Notes: generated by a model not told the origin, from the sequence alone. Counted from the first letter of the stretch, positions 17,841 through 26,627 are shown. The stretch: 64,000 nt of DNA from Neisseria sp. DTU_2020_1000833_1_SI_GRL_NUU_006 (GCA_032388755.1 CP135593.1:1054001-1118000); one strand, 5' to 3'. Translations and numbers: made by a program.

Positions 17841-18560
17841 TTACAAACCCGCAAGCAAGCTGCGGATTTTTAGGACTGCAAGCTCCGTTTCCATGCCACA
17901 GCCGCCCGTGTCCGTCATTTTGCCGCTGAGGCAGCGGATGTCGGTGATGCCGCAGAAGTGGGCGTATTTCATGCCCAGTTCGCGGGCGAGGACGGCTTCG
18001 GGCATTCCGGTCATACCCAGTACGTCCACGCCGTCACGGCGGTAACGTTGGATTTCGGCGCGGGTCGGCCAGCGCGGGCCTTGCAGGCAGCCGTAAACGG
18101 CTTGGGTGTATAAGGGCATTTGGTGCTGTTGCGCGTGTTCGGCAATTTTTTCGCGCAGTCCGGCGGAGTAGGGTTCGAGAAAATCGGTGTGTACGACCGG
18201 TTCTTCCTGTCCTTCAAAAAAGGTGTCCTTGCGGCCGTAGGTGTAGTCGATCAAGTCGTCGGGCAGGACGAGTGCGCCGTTTTCAAAGCGGTCGTTGATG
18301 CTGATGACGGAGGAAACGGCGACGATGTATTCCGCACCTATGGAATGCAACGCCCAAATGTTGGCGCGGTAGTTGATTTCATGCGGCGCGACGGTATGGC
18401 CGAAGCCGTGCCGCGCGAGGAAGATGATGTCCTGACTGCCCAGTTTGCCGCTTAAGACAGGGCTGCTGGCCAGTCCGTAGGGGGTACGGACGATTTTGCG
18501 GTCAGTGATGCTCAGTTCGGGCAGCTTGGTCAGGCTGCTGCCGCCGATAATGGCTAACAT
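17841..18560 (-). CDS. S-methyl-5'-thioinosine/thioadenosine phosphorylase (MTIP/MTAP family)
   Basis: Purine nucleoside phosphorylase-family enzyme that cleaves methylthio-nucleosides with phosphate during salvage of the polyamine by-product methylthioadenosine. The 239 residues show IIGGSS at the N-terminus, FLARHGFGHTVAPHEINYRANIWAL (phosphate/ribose site), YGCLQGPRWPTRAEI, and DVLGMTGMPEAVLARELGM. The compact length and IIGGSS-ARHG pattern resemble bacterial MTI phosphorylases such as the Pseudomonas enzyme, but the choice between adenosine and inosine substrates cannot be made by eye. The ATG at 18560 is suitable. A small membrane-protein gene lies directly upstream on the same strand. 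Confidence 0.85.
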   Translation of the reverse strand: MLAIIGGSSLTKLPELSITDRKIVRTPYGLASSPVLSGKLGSQDIIFLARHGFGHTVAPHEINYRANIWALHSIGAEYIVAVSSVISINDRFENGALVLPDDLIDYTYGRKDTFFEGQEEPVVHTDFLEPYSAGLREKIAEHAQQHQMPLYTQAVYGCLQGPRWPTRAEIQRYRRDGVDVLGMTGMPEAVLARELGMKYAHFCGITDIRCLSGKMTDTGGCGMETELAVLKIRSLLAGL

Positions 18561-18581
18561 ATGATCCTTGTGTAAGTGATT

Positions 18582-18755
18582 TCAGGGAGTGAGTGTCGGA
18601 AAGAAAAAGGTTTGCAAGACAGCCATGATGATGGAAAACAGGATTAACACCTTCATTTTTTCCGGAAAGCTGTATCCGTCGGCTAGGGGAAGCACTTCCC
18701 ATAGCAACATCGACAGAAAACCGGATATAAACCAAAGTGCAAAATTGTTCAACAT
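18582..18755 (-). CDS. Small two-helix membrane protein
   Basis: A 57-codon frame too short for many gene finders. It has two hydrophobic segments, residues 5-22 (FALWFISGFLSMLLWEVL) and 35-52 (KVLILFSIIMAVLQTFFF), joined by a polar loop. The ATG at 18755 is the only in-frame start nearby; its ribosome-binding site is weak. It ends 22 bp before the phosphorylase start, so the two may be co-transcribed. Function unknown. Confidence 0.55.
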   Translation of the reverse strand: MLNNFALWFISGFLSMLLWEVLPLADGYSFPEKMKVLILFSIIMAVLQTFFFPTLTP

Positions 18756-18775
18756 GGCCGTCGAAGAAAGACTGG

Positions 18776-18818
18776 GAGGTCGTCTGAAAACCCATATCTG
18801 TTTTCAGACTACCTTTTT
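18776..18818. terminator. DUS inverted repeat with one mismatch
   Basis: GAGGTCGTCTGAAAAC and GTTTTCAGACTACCTTTTT pair with a single G-to-T change in the second DUS core. Confidence 0.7.
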
Positions 18819-18824
18819 GCCCTT

Positions 18825-19895
18825 TTATTTGTGTTTGTAAAAACGGCTGTGGAAATAAGCGTTCACGCCTTCGCGCAGCAGGACTAAGGTTACGGCGGCA
18901 AGCGGCAGACCCACAAGCATTCCGACAAAACCCATGAGTTGTCCAAAAGCCATTAGGGAAAAAATTACCCAAAAAGGCGACAAACCGATACGGTCGCCAA
19001 CAATCTTCGGAGTTATGAGGAAGCTTTCCAGCAACTGTCCTATGCCAAAAATTACCCACACCATAATCAGCCCGTTCCATGTGCCAAACTGCAGCAAAGC
19101 GGCAACAGTAGCCAACAAAAGACCGGTAAATGCACCCAAATATGGAATGAACACCAAAATACCGGCAATCATACCGATGGCGAAACCCGAATCCAGTCCG
19201 ACCAGCATCAGACCGATGCCGTACACCAGCCCCATAATCAGCATCACCATCAACTGCCCGCGAAGGAATTCGCCTAAAACTTCATCCATATTGCTTGTGA
19301 TGCGCGAATAAAAGTCAATAAAGCGGCGAGGAACCAACGCACTAATCGCGTAAGCCCAGCGTTTCCAGTCCAACAGAAAGTAATAAAGCAAAAGCGGCAG
19401 CAGTATCAGATTGGTCACACTACTAATAACGTTACCGCTCTGACGCATTAGTGTAGGCATCCAATCCGTTAACGTATTACTCATTTCACCAGTATGGGAT
19501 TGCAGCCAGGCAACCACTGAGTCCTGATCGATTTGCATATAATCGCCTGCTGCATTGTTTAACCAAGGCAATAGTTTATTTTGTATGAAATCAACAATTT
19601 GAGGAAAGCGGCTGACCATATTGTTAAATTGATTGATCAACATAGGAACAATAATTAGCATCAACAATAGCAAGAGTAGTAACGCCAGTACCATCACTAT
19701 CATAGAAGCCGGGCCCCGTTTAATCTTTTTTTTCTGCAACCATTCCACGAGCGGATTGAGTACATAAGCCAATACTGCCGCTACAATAAACGGCGTCAGA
19801 ATATTGCCCAGGGCATACAGTAACCAGACAAAAGCTACAATTACCAAGCCCATAATGATCCACGGCTTCGAACCGCGCGTTTTTTTCTGATACAT
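18825..19895 (-). CDS. AI-2E family transporter / PerM-like permease
   Basis: Polytopic inner-membrane protein of 356 residues with about eight hydrophobic segments. It has the family arrangement: an N-terminal helix pair, a long periplasmic stretch (about residues 85-160), and a C-terminal block ending in GIGQLLESFLITPKIVGDRIGLSPFWVIFSLMAFG. This PKIVG...SPFWV motif is diagnostic of the AI-2E/UPF0118 family. Members have been linked to autoinducer-2 export or Na+/H+ antiport, but the substrate here is unknown. Confidence 0.88.
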   Translation of the reverse strand: MYQKKTRGSKPWIIMGLVIVAFVWLLYALGNILTPFIVAAVLAYVLNPLVEWLQKKKIKRGPASMIVMVLALLLLLLLMLIIVPMLINQFNNMVSRFPQIVDFIQNKLLPWLNNAAGDYMQIDQDSVVAWLQSHTGEMSNTLTDWMPTLMRQSGNVISSVTNLILLPLLLYYFLLDWKRWAYAISALVPRRFIDFYSRITSNMDEVLGEFLRGQLMVMLIMGLVYGIGLMLVGLDSGFAIGMIAGILVFIPYLGAFTGLLLATVAALLQFGTWNGLIMVWVIFGIGQLLESFLITPKIVGDRIGLSPFWVIFSLMAFGQLMGFVGMLVGLPLAAVTLVLLREGVNAYFHSRFYKHK

Positions 19896-20127
19896 ATAAC
19901 CTTTTAACCTTTCTATGTGTGTTTCTGTGCAATTGGCCTAAATTATTTAAAATTATTTTCTAAGGGACTTGACCTGTTCAACTTGCGGGTTATGATAAAT
20001 TGAAAGCCTTTTTCTAGAAACTCGGAATTATTTACAAAATCACTGAAAAATCCAAGCCCCTGCCTGCAAAATAAGGTAAAATGCTCGGCATCTTTTTTTC
20101 GTCTCAATCATGATAAGGAACCCATTC

Positions 20128-21162
20128 ATGAACACTTCATTGAGCTACCGCGACGCTGGCGTGGACATCGACGCCGGCGATCAACTGGTTGAAAGCATCA
20201 AACCTTTTGCCAAACGCACTATGCGTCCCGAAGTGTTGGGTGATTTGGGCGGCTTCGGCGCATTGGTCGAAATCAGCAAAAAATACAAAAATCCCGTCCT
20301 TGTCAGCGGCACCGACGGCGTGGGCACTAAGCTCAAACTCGCCTTCGACTGGGACAAACACGACACCGTCGGCATCGACCTCGTCGCCATGAGCGTCAAC
20401 GATATTTTGGTTCAAGGTGCTGAGCCTTTGTTCTTCCTTGACTATTTCGCCTGCGGCAAACTCGATGTCGCCCGCGCTACCGACGTGATTAAAGGCATCG
20501 CCCAAGGCTGCGAAGAATCCGGCTGCGCCCTTATCGGAGGCGAAACCGCCGAAATGCCAGGCATGTATCCCGAGGGCGAATACGATTTGGCAGGCTTCGC
20601 CGTCGGCGTGGTCGAAAAAGAGCGCGTCATTAACGGCCGCAGCATCAAAGCAGGCGACATAGTGTTGGGCTTGGCTTCCAACGGCGCCCATTCCAACGGC
20701 TATTCACTCGTCCGCAAAATCATCGCCCGCGACAATCCCGATTTAGACGCCGAGTTCGACAACGGCAAAACCCTGCGCGAAACCATCATCGCCCCGACCC
20801 GCCTGTATGTGAAACCCATCCTCGCCGCTTTGGAAAAATTCACCATTAAAGGCATGGCGCACATCACCGGCGGTGGCATCACCGAAAATGTGCCGCGCAT
20901 CCTGCCTGAAAACACCGTCGCCCAAATCGACGCCAAAGCATGGGAATTGCCCAAGCTGTTCCAATGGCTGCAACAGGCAGGCAATGTGGAAACGCAAGAA
21001 ATGTACCGCACCTTCAACTGTGGCATCGGCATGGTGGTCGTGATTGCCGAAGAGGATGCCGACGCGGTGCAGGCGTTCTTAACCGAACAAGGCGAAACCG
21101 TTTACCGTTTGGGCAAAATCCGCGAACGCAACGGCAACGAGCATCAAACCCAAGTGGCTTAA
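20128..21162 (+). CDS. purM: Phosphoribosylformylglycinamidine cyclo-ligase
   Basis: AIR synthase, the fifth step of purine synthesis, which closes the imidazole ring using ATP. The 344-residue sequence starts MNTSLSYRDAGVDIDAG, the standard PurM N-terminus, and contains VSGTDGVGTKLKLAF, GGETAEMPGMY and the C-terminal HITGGGITENVPRIL. An AAGGA ribosome-binding site lies before the ATG at 20128; an in-frame ATG 18 bp upstream is less likely. A DUS hairpin terminates it. Confidence 0.95.
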   Translation: MNTSLSYRDAGVDIDAGDQLVESIKPFAKRTMRPEVLGDLGGFGALVEISKKYKNPVLVSGTDGVGTKLKLAFDWDKHDTVGIDLVAMSVNDILVQGAEPLFFLDYFACGKLDVARATDVIKGIAQGCEESGCALIGGETAEMPGMYPEGEYDLAGFAVGVVEKERVINGRSIKAGDIVLGLASNGAHSNGYSLVRKIIARDNPDLDAEFDNGKTLRETIIAPTRLYVKPILAALEKFTIKGMAHITGGGITENVPRILPENTVAQIDAKAWELPKLFQWLQQAGNVETQEMYRTFNCGIGMVVVIAEEDADAVQAFLTEQGETVYRLGKIRERNGNEHQTQVA

Positions 21163-21183
21163 ATCACAAGCCTGAATCTAAAT

Positions 21184-21231
21184 AAAAGGTCGTCTGAAAC
21201 AGCCAAACCATCTGTTTCAGACGACCTTTTA
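21184..21231. terminator. DUS inverted-repeat terminator of purM and the convergent gene
   Basis: AAAAGGTCGTCTGAAACAG and CTGTTTCAGACGACCTTTT form a long stem between convergent genes. Confidence 0.85.
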
Positions 21232-21245
21232 AATTTTGTAACCCA

Positions 21246-21689
21246 TTAATTGCAATATTTGGCAACATCCCCTTGATACCGTTTGACCAAATCATCACGA
21301 TTGGCAACGCGCGCGCTTTCGGCAGACTGTTGGTTCATTCGTGCGACACGGCAGTTGTCTTCTTTGTTTTTACGGTTTTCTTCCTCAATTTTTTTATTTT
21401 GCTCCTCAATCAGTTTATTCTTAGCCAACATCCGCTCATTTAATTTCGCCTGTTGCTCTGCCAGCGTACCCTCGTCCGCAGCTTCGGATTTGGGTTTGGC
21501 TACCGCTTTGACGCTGTGCGTACGGATATTCATCACATTGGAGCGGTCAAGCTGGAGCCGGTTCGGCGTATCGGAATAGCTGTTTCCCTTGCCGTTTTTC
21601 CATGTATAGACACTGTCAGCCGCCAATGCGCCGGAAGAACACAAAACTGCCGCCGCCAATACGGATAATGCAGAAAGTTTCAATTTCAT
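21246..21689 (-). CDS. DUF4124-type exported protein
   Basis: Exported protein of 147 residues with a classical signal peptide (MKLKLSALSVLAAAVLCSSGALA, cleavage after ALA near residue 23). The mature N-terminus SVYTWKNGKGNSYSDTPNR is typical of DUF4124 domains. A highly charged coiled-coil-like region follows (KLIEEQNKKIEEENRKNKED), then a C-terminus with two cysteines (DNCRVAR and the final YCN). An in-frame ATG 18 bp upstream would put charged residues before the signal, so I choose 21689. Function unknown. Confidence 0.8.
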   Translation of the reverse strand: MKLKLSALSVLAAAVLCSSGALAADSVYTWKNGKGNSYSDTPNRLQLDRSNVMNIRTHSVKAVAKPKSEAADEGTLAEQQAKLNERMLAKNKLIEEQNKKIEEENRKNKEDNCRVARMNQQSAESARVANRDDLVKRYQGDVAKYCN

Positions 21690-21857
21690 TAAAATTCCCC
21701 TATTCAAATGATGAGCGATTAATTTGAAATGACAATATTGTACTTGATTTTAAATAATATGTCATAACAAGACGATTACTGTGTATCAAAAAGCAAAAAA
21801 ATCGCCCCTTTAAACATTTAAGGGGCGCAAAAGGAACACAAACCACTACCAAAACTG

Positions 21858-22340
21858 TTACAAGGCAAATCCTCCTGATTTTAATTGATGGGTTGCCGGA
21901 TAAAGTGCTTTCATCAAATCATGCGGTGAAAGCGATAAATCTCTGCTGCCTGTCGTCAGACGCCCCTGCTTCGGGGTCAGTTCAAGCAGACAAGTATCTT
22001 TAGCCTGGATAAACTTATTTTTCGTCTGTCGCAACCGGCGTTGTAAAGCGGAAACAACTTTTTCATATAAGCTGTCTTTTTTCTGTACTTCCCGGGTATT
22101 TGCCACCCAGCTCAGACGAATATCACTGGTTTCGTCCTCAATCAGCAAAATGCCCGCTTCTACTTGCTCTGCCTTATTCATACAAGGCAGCCAAACATAA
22201 TAGCGTCCGTCCAGCGTAATGTAGAATACATCGTGAACTTCACAATCGTTGCAGCATTGGGTTGCCAAAAGCGAACGGATGGTTTGTTGATGCAGTCTTA
22301 GAATATCAAGGGAGACTTGCTTGAAAATACTTTCCGGCAT
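21858..22340 (-). CDS. HugZ/HutZ-like haem-utilisation protein (PPOX split-barrel)
   Basis: 160-residue protein with a pattern resembling HutZ/HugZ haem-degrading flavin-like split barrels: VFYITLDGRYYVWLP, then GILLIEDETSDIRLSW, where family members have a Leu-Ile-Glu-Asp turn. This match is from memory and distant. The context supports an iron role: a strong promoter upstream carries a Fur-box-like sequence over its -35 region. The protein lacks a signal peptide, so it would be cytoplasmic. If correct, it would bind or break down haem when iron is short. Confidence 0.55.
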   Translation of the reverse strand: MPESIFKQVSLDILRLHQQTIRSLLATQCCNDCEVHDVFYITLDGRYYVWLPCMNKAEQVEAGILLIEDETSDIRLSWVANTREVQKKDSLYEKVVSALQRRLRQTKNKFIQAKDTCLLELTPKQGRLTTGSRDLSLSPHDLMKALYPATHQLKSGGFAL

Positions 22341-22390
22341 TTCATTCTCCTTTCATTCTGTTGCGCTGTCGTTTCGTTTCGATGAGTTGC

Positions 22391-22436
22391 ATTATACGAG
22401 TATTTTTTAATTTTGCAAATGATAATTGTTACTATT
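22391..22436 (-). promoter_or_regulatory. Iron-regulated promoter with Fur-box-like operator
   Basis: On the minus strand, TTGCAA (22413-22418) and TATAAT (22391-22396) are separated by 16 bp. Overlapping the -35 is GCAAATGATAATTGTTACTA on the plus strand, similar to the Fur consensus GATAATGATAATCATTATC. It controls the HugZ-like gene. The remaining sequence to dnaQ at 22737 is AT-rich and holds nothing else I can identify apart from the dnaQ leader. Confidence 0.65.
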
Positions 22437-22736
22437 TTTTAAAACAGAAATAACACAATGATTTAAAAAGAAATTAATTTTTTAAAAGTTGAGTATTTTA
22501 CTCAGGATTTAGTATCCATCAGCCTTTTGAAAGACAAACTGCTTTCGCTCGTCTGAAAATTGTCAGCAATTTCTACTTTTGGTAACCATAAGACGGCTCA
22601 TACCCCACTTGTCTAAAATATTTTCCCTCATCTAAACAACATCCCAATAAGAATACAAAGCAACACCACTCTATACTTTCACCCCCTCCTTGAGTATGAT
22701 ACGAGACATTTTTTCATTCAGTCATTGGAGCATTTG

Positions 22737-23456
22737 ATGAGACGCCAGATTATCCTTGATACCGAAACCACCGGCCTTTACGCCGAAAACGGCGACCGCT
22801 TGGTCGAGTTTGCAGGACTGGAAATGGTCAACCGCCAAATGACCGGACGCTTCCTGCACCTTTACGTCCATCCCGAGCGCGATATGCCTGAAGAAGCCGC
22901 ACGCGTACACGGGCTGACGATTGACGTTTTAGAAGAAAAAAACGCTCCGCCGTTTGCAAAGGTCGGACAAGAAATCAGCGAATTTATCCGTGGCGCGGAA
23001 TTGATTATCCACAATGCGAAATTCGACGTAGGCTTCTTAAATATGGAATTCCGCCGCATGGGTCTGCCCTCCGTCGAAGAGCTTGGTTGTGAGATTACGG
23101 ATACGCTGGCGATGGCGCGTGAAATGTTTCCTGGGCAAAAAGCCAGCCTGGATGCCTTGTGCAACCGCCTCTCCATCGACAGAAGCAAACGCGTACTGCA
23201 TGGCGCTTTAATCGACTGCGAGCTTTTAGGCGAAGTTTATTTGGCGATGACGCGCCAACAATTCGACTTAATGGGCGGAGAAGGCGAAGAAGAAACAAAA
23301 GAAGACAAGCCCGTCATCATCGCCGAAACAAAACGTTCGTCGCACTTAAAAGTCATCAAAGCCAATTCTGAAGAGCTTGATGAACACGAAAAATATCTCG
23401 ACGCGCTGGGAGATGTCTGCATATGGAGGCAGGCAGCCGCGGGAGAGAATGTATGA
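22737..23456 (+). CDS. dnaQ: DNA polymerase III epsilon subunit
   Basis: Proofreading 3'-5' exonuclease of the replicative polymerase. The 239-residue sequence has the DEDDh motifs: DTETTG near residue 8, HNAKFDVGFLN near 93, and HGALIDCELL near 157. The C-terminus carries the polymerase-binding tail. A TTG start 12 bp upstream exists, but the ATG at 22737 has a GGAG ribosome-binding site 6 nt away. The stop overlaps the ispD start (ATGA), suggesting co-translation. Confidence 0.94.
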   Translation: MRRQIILDTETTGLYAENGDRLVEFAGLEMVNRQMTGRFLHLYVHPERDMPEEAARVHGLTIDVLEEKNAPPFAKVGQEISEFIRGAELIIHNAKFDVGFLNMEFRRMGLPSVEELGCEITDTLAMAREMFPGQKASLDALCNRLSIDRSKRVLHGALIDCELLGEVYLAMTRQQFDLMGGEGEEETKEDKPVIIAETKRSSHLKVIKANSEELDEHEKYLDALGDVCIWRQAAAGENV

Positions 23457-24142
23457 ACAGACGGCACATCGCCCTGATTCCCGCCGCAGGGGTCGGCGCT
23501 CGCTTCGGTGCAGGCAAACCCAAACAATATATCCGGATACACGGCAAAACCGTCTTAGAGCATACGGTTGCCATTTTTACACAGCATCCGCTTATCGACT
23601 TGGTCGCTATTATTGTCTCACCTGATGATCCTTTTATTAATCATCTTCAGACAACCTCTGATAAGACAGTGGTTTTCAACGTCGGAGGCAATACCCGGGC
23701 AGAAACCGTCCGCAACGGTGTGCAAACACTGATGGAAAAAAGGTTATCGGATAACCACGATAATATTTTGGTTCACGATGCCGCCCGCTGCTGCCTGCCC
23801 CAAGATGCCTTGTCGCGTCTGATTCAGGAAGCCGGAACAAAAGCAGAAGGCGGCATTTTGGCCATTCCCGCAGCCGACACCATCAAACGTTCCGATACCG
23901 ACGGACAAATTCTGGAAACCGTACCCCGTACAGACTTATGGCAGGCACAGACACCGCAGCTTTTTCAAGCCGGATTATTGAATCGCGCCCTATCCGCCTC
24001 CGACTTAAACGGTATTACCGATGAAGCCTCTGCCGTAGAACAACTGGGCATAAGGCCTCTACTGGTACAGGGGGATATCCGCAATCTCAAATTAACCCTC
24101 CCTCAGGACGAATTTATCATACGGCTGCTTTTGAATACTTGA
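23453..24142 (+). CDS. ispD: 2-C-methyl-D-erythritol 4-phosphate cytidylyltransferase
   Basis: Third enzyme of the MEP isoprenoid pathway; it adds CMP to methylerythritol phosphate. The 229 residues begin IALIPAAGVGARFGAGKPKQY, the CTP-binding signature. VHDAARCC and the C-terminal TDEASAVEQLG are also typical. The ATG at 23453 overlaps the dnaQ stop by 4 bp; the longer frame from 23423 lies inside dnaQ. ispF, often the next gene, is absent here. The products feed farnesyl diphosphate, the HpnC/D substrate. Confidence 0.94.
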   Translation: MNRRHIALIPAAGVGARFGAGKPKQYIRIHGKTVLEHTVAIFTQHPLIDLVAIIVSPDDPFINHLQTTSDKTVVFNVGGNTRAETVRNGVQTLMEKRLSDNHDNILVHDAARCCLPQDALSRLIQEAGTKAEGGILAIPAADTIKRSDTDGQILETVPRTDLWQAQTPQLFQAGLLNRALSASDLNGITDEASAVEQLGIRPLLVQGDIRNLKLTLPQDEFIIRLLLNT

Positions 24143-24150
24143 ATAACCTC

Positions 24151-24204
24151 GACAAAAAGGTCGTCTGAAAACCAGAATTTGGATTTTCAGACGACCTTTT
24201 TGTC
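24151..24204. terminator. DUS inverted-repeat terminator of ispD
   Basis: GACAAAAAGGTCGTCTGAAAA and TTTTCAGACGACCTTTTTGTC form an extended perfect stem. Confidence 0.88.
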
Positions 24205-24249
24205 GGTAAGCAGTAAAGCAACGCTAGCACAACCTCGAATAGTTTTGCC

Positions 24250-24612
24250 TCATTTCAAACAATGGGCCAACCAAATGCCCGCTGCCGTCAATATAAACGA
24301 ACCGCCGATATGGAGGAATACGGATAATGCAGCAGCCATCCACCGCCCATCCTGTATCATAGCCACCGTCTCAAGGGAAAAAGAGGACAATGTGGTCAGA
24401 CTGCCTAAGAAACCGGTAATCAACAGCAAACGCCATTGAGGATCTGCGACCCATTCGGCACAAAATCCGATAAGCAAAGCCCCTATCCAGTTTGCAGCCA
24501 GCGTCCCCCAGCCCAAAATCGGCGCAGCGGGAAGCAGCAGACCAAGTATCCAACGCAATACCGCGCCGACAACCGCACCTAGGGCAACCGGAAAAATATT
24601 TAAGAAGTTCAT
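24250..24612 (-). CDS. crcB: Fluoride channel CrcB/Fluc
   Basis: Small dual-topology membrane protein (120 aa) that dimerises to export fluoride. It contains the hallmark G-x-GA-x-x-R start (ALGAVVGAVLRW), LAANWIGALLIGF, and TGFLGSLTTLSSFSLE, all typical of the family. A TTG codon 6 bp upstream is less likely than the ATG at 24612. I did not see the conserved fluoride riboswitch (crcB motif) in the leader between 24613 and 24800. Confidence 0.92.
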   Translation of the reverse strand: MNFLNIFPVALGAVVGAVLRWILGLLLPAAPILGWGTLAANWIGALLIGFCAEWVADPQWRLLLITGFLGSLTTLSSFSLETVAMIQDGRWMAAALSVFLHIGGSFILTAAGIWLAHCLK

Positions 24613-24826
24613 AATCAAATTAAAAACAAACTGAAATTACCGTACGCAAGGTCGTCTGAAAATAAAAATACCGATGTCTCCAAGCTTTTACAGACATACT
24701 TGCTTAGATTGAATCCAAAGTTCAAATAGTTCTTACCAAAGGTAACGATAAAACTGAAATAAACAGTGAGTGTTATAATAAATGAATCGACACACCCGAC
24801 AGGTCGTCTGAAAAGGAGTAATCGAC

Positions 24827-25390
24827 ATGCACCGACGCGTCTTTATCGTACACGGTTTTGAAGGCAATCCGCACGGCAACTGGTTTGACTGGCTCTCGGC
24901 ACAAGTCCGCGCCGCAGGCTTCCAAGCCGACGCGGTGGCGATGCCCAATCCCGAACGGCCGACCGTTTCTTCTTGGCAGTTCGCCCTCGACCAACACATC
25001 GGCAAACCCGACGAAAATACTTTCTTAGTCGGGCACAGCCTAGGCTGCATCACCCTTCTGCACTTCCTCAGCCGTCAGCAGCCCGAAAAAATCGGCGGCT
25101 TAGTACTGGCGGCGGGATTCGCCGACCCCCTGCCCCCGCTGCCCGTCCTTGATGCCTACATCAAAGGGGCCGCGCCCGAATTCGACATCCTGCGCAAAAT
25201 CCAAATGCCTAAACACTGCATTGTCTCCGACAACGACACCCACGTTCCGCCCGAATTGACCTTGAGTATGGCGGAAAAACTCAAAAGCCCCGTTACCCAC
25301 ATCGCCAAAGGCGGACACCTGATGGCATCCGACGGCTTCACAGAACTGCCGCAAGCTTGGGAAGTATTGAAACCGATGCTTACGGGCTAG
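24827..25390 (+). CDS. RBBP9/YdeN-family serine hydrolase
   Basis: Alpha/beta-hydrolase of 187 residues. It starts VFIVHGFEGNPHGNWFDWL, contains the nucleophile elbow GHSLG (Ser71), a DNDTHVP acid region and the catalytic His in KGGHLMASDGF. The natural substrate is unknown. An AAGGAGT ribosome-binding site and a DUS lie before the ATG. hpnC begins about 100 bp downstream on the same strand. Confidence 0.88.
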   Translation: MHRRVFIVHGFEGNPHGNWFDWLSAQVRAAGFQADAVAMPNPERPTVSSWQFALDQHIGKPDENTFLVGHSLGCITLLHFLSRQQPEKIGGLVLAAGFADPLPPLPVLDAYIKGAAPEFDILRKIQMPKHCIVSDNDTHVPPELTLSMAEKLKSPVTHIAKGGHLMASDGFTELPQAWEVLKPMLTG

Positions 25391-25494
25391 AATATCAGCC
25401 GTCAAGCACTTCAAATTTCACATTACAGGGCATCTGCCCGCAAAAAAACGAATCGACATTCTATCACCTGCAATACCTGAATCCCGAATCCATC

Positions 25495-26310
25495 ATGTCC
25501 GTCAACCATTACGAAAATTTCCCCGTCGGCTCGCTCGTCATGCCGCGCCGCCTGCGCAAGCCTACCCATGCCGTTTACGCTTTTGCACGCACTGCGGACG
25601 ACCTCGCCGATGAAGGCAATGCCGAAGCCGATGAACGCTTGCACGCTTTGGACGAACTTAAATCCGAACTTGACCGCATACAATGCGGCGAAACGCCGCT
25701 GACCCCGCTAATGCAACGTTTGCAACGTGAAGCTATCGCGCCTTTCAAGCTGCCGCTGCAGCCGTTTTACGATCTTTTGTCCGCATTCAGTCAAGATGTT
25801 GTCAAAACCCGTTATCAGGATTTTGGCGACCTGATCGATTACTGCCGCCGTTCCGCCAATCCGGTCGGGCGCATTATGCTGCACCTGTACGGACAAACCG
25901 ACGAAGTCAGCATCGCCCAAAGCGACGGCATCTGCACCGCGTTGCAACTCATCAACTTTTGGCAGGACGTTGCCGTCGATTGGCAGAAAGGCCGTGTTTA
26001 TATCCCGCAGGACGACTTGCAAAAATTTAACGTCAGCGAAGCGCAAATCGCCGAAGGTAAAGCAGATTTTGCGTTCCAAAGACTGATGGCGTATGAATGC
26101 AACCGCGCGTTCCAAATGCTCAAAGGCGGTTCGCCCTTGGGTAAAACGCTGAAAGGCCGTTTGGGATTTGAATTGCGGATGATTATTGTCGGCGGACAAC
26201 TGATTTTGCAGAAACTGGACGGCTGCAAATACGATATGTTTACACAACGCCCTATTTTGGATAAAAAAGATTGGCTGATTATTTTGAAACGGGCATTCTT
26301 GAAGAAATAA
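25495..26310 (+). CDS. hpnC: Hydroxysqualene synthase HpnC
   Basis: Squalene/phytoene synthase-family enzyme that converts presqualene diphosphate to hydroxysqualene. Aspartate-rich motifs are RTADDLADE near residue 37 and NFWQDVAVDW near 155. The frame is open from 25357, inside the hydrolase gene, but family members begin SVNHYENFPVGS, so I choose the ATG at 25495 (271 aa), although its ribosome-binding site is weak. It is separated by 16 kb from hpnD-hpnE, with which it acts. Confidence 0.9.
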   Translation: MSVNHYENFPVGSLVMPRRLRKPTHAVYAFARTADDLADEGNAEADERLHALDELKSELDRIQCGETPLTPLMQRLQREAIAPFKLPLQPFYDLLSAFSQDVVKTRYQDFGDLIDYCRRSANPVGRIMLHLYGQTDEVSIAQSDGICTALQLINFWQDVAVDWQKGRVYIPQDDLQKFNVSEAQIAEGKADFAFQRLMAYECNRAFQMLKGGSPLGKTLKGRLGFELRMIIVGGQLILQKLDGCKYDMFTQRPILDKKDWLIILKRAFLKK

Positions 26311-26321
26311 ACCGGCCGGCG

Positions 26322-26369
26322 CAAAAGGTCGCCTGAAAACTCAGCTTCAAGGCTGTTTTCAGACGACCT
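26322..26369. terminator. Imperfect DUS inverted-repeat terminator of hpnC
   Basis: AAAAGGTCGCCTGAAAAC and GTTTTCAGACGACCTC pair with one G-T mismatch. No gene was found between here and 26554. Confidence 0.7.
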
Positions 26370-26553
26370 CATCACAGCCCTCTCATCAAATGTATCTTGA
26401 AAAATAGTTACCTTATCCTCGTTTGTAGTGAGAATACATCGCCAACCTAATCAATAATTTCAAATCGTAAAAATTATTCTCTTTGAACTTGGCAAGGCAA
26501 CGTCCTACTTGTTAAACCCGCCATAAACTCATTTACTTGGGATATACATAAAT

Positions 26554-26596
26554 CAAACGTTGTCTGAAAGCCTGACGGTTTTCAGACAACGTTTAA
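26554..26596. terminator. Inverted repeat of a DUS variant (GTTGTCTGAAA)
   Basis: AAACGTTGTCTGAAAGCC and GTTTTCAGACAACGTTT pair exactly. Both arms carry the same change from the DUS core, so the stem is kept. It lies after the Sel1 protein gene and probably terminates it. Confidence 0.75.
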
Positions 26597-26627
26597 TATA
26601 TGATCTATTGAAACGCCGGCATTCGGC

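Noticed and set aside
24613..24826. Fluoride riboswitch before crcB
   Set aside because: The conserved crcB-motif core was not found in the leader.
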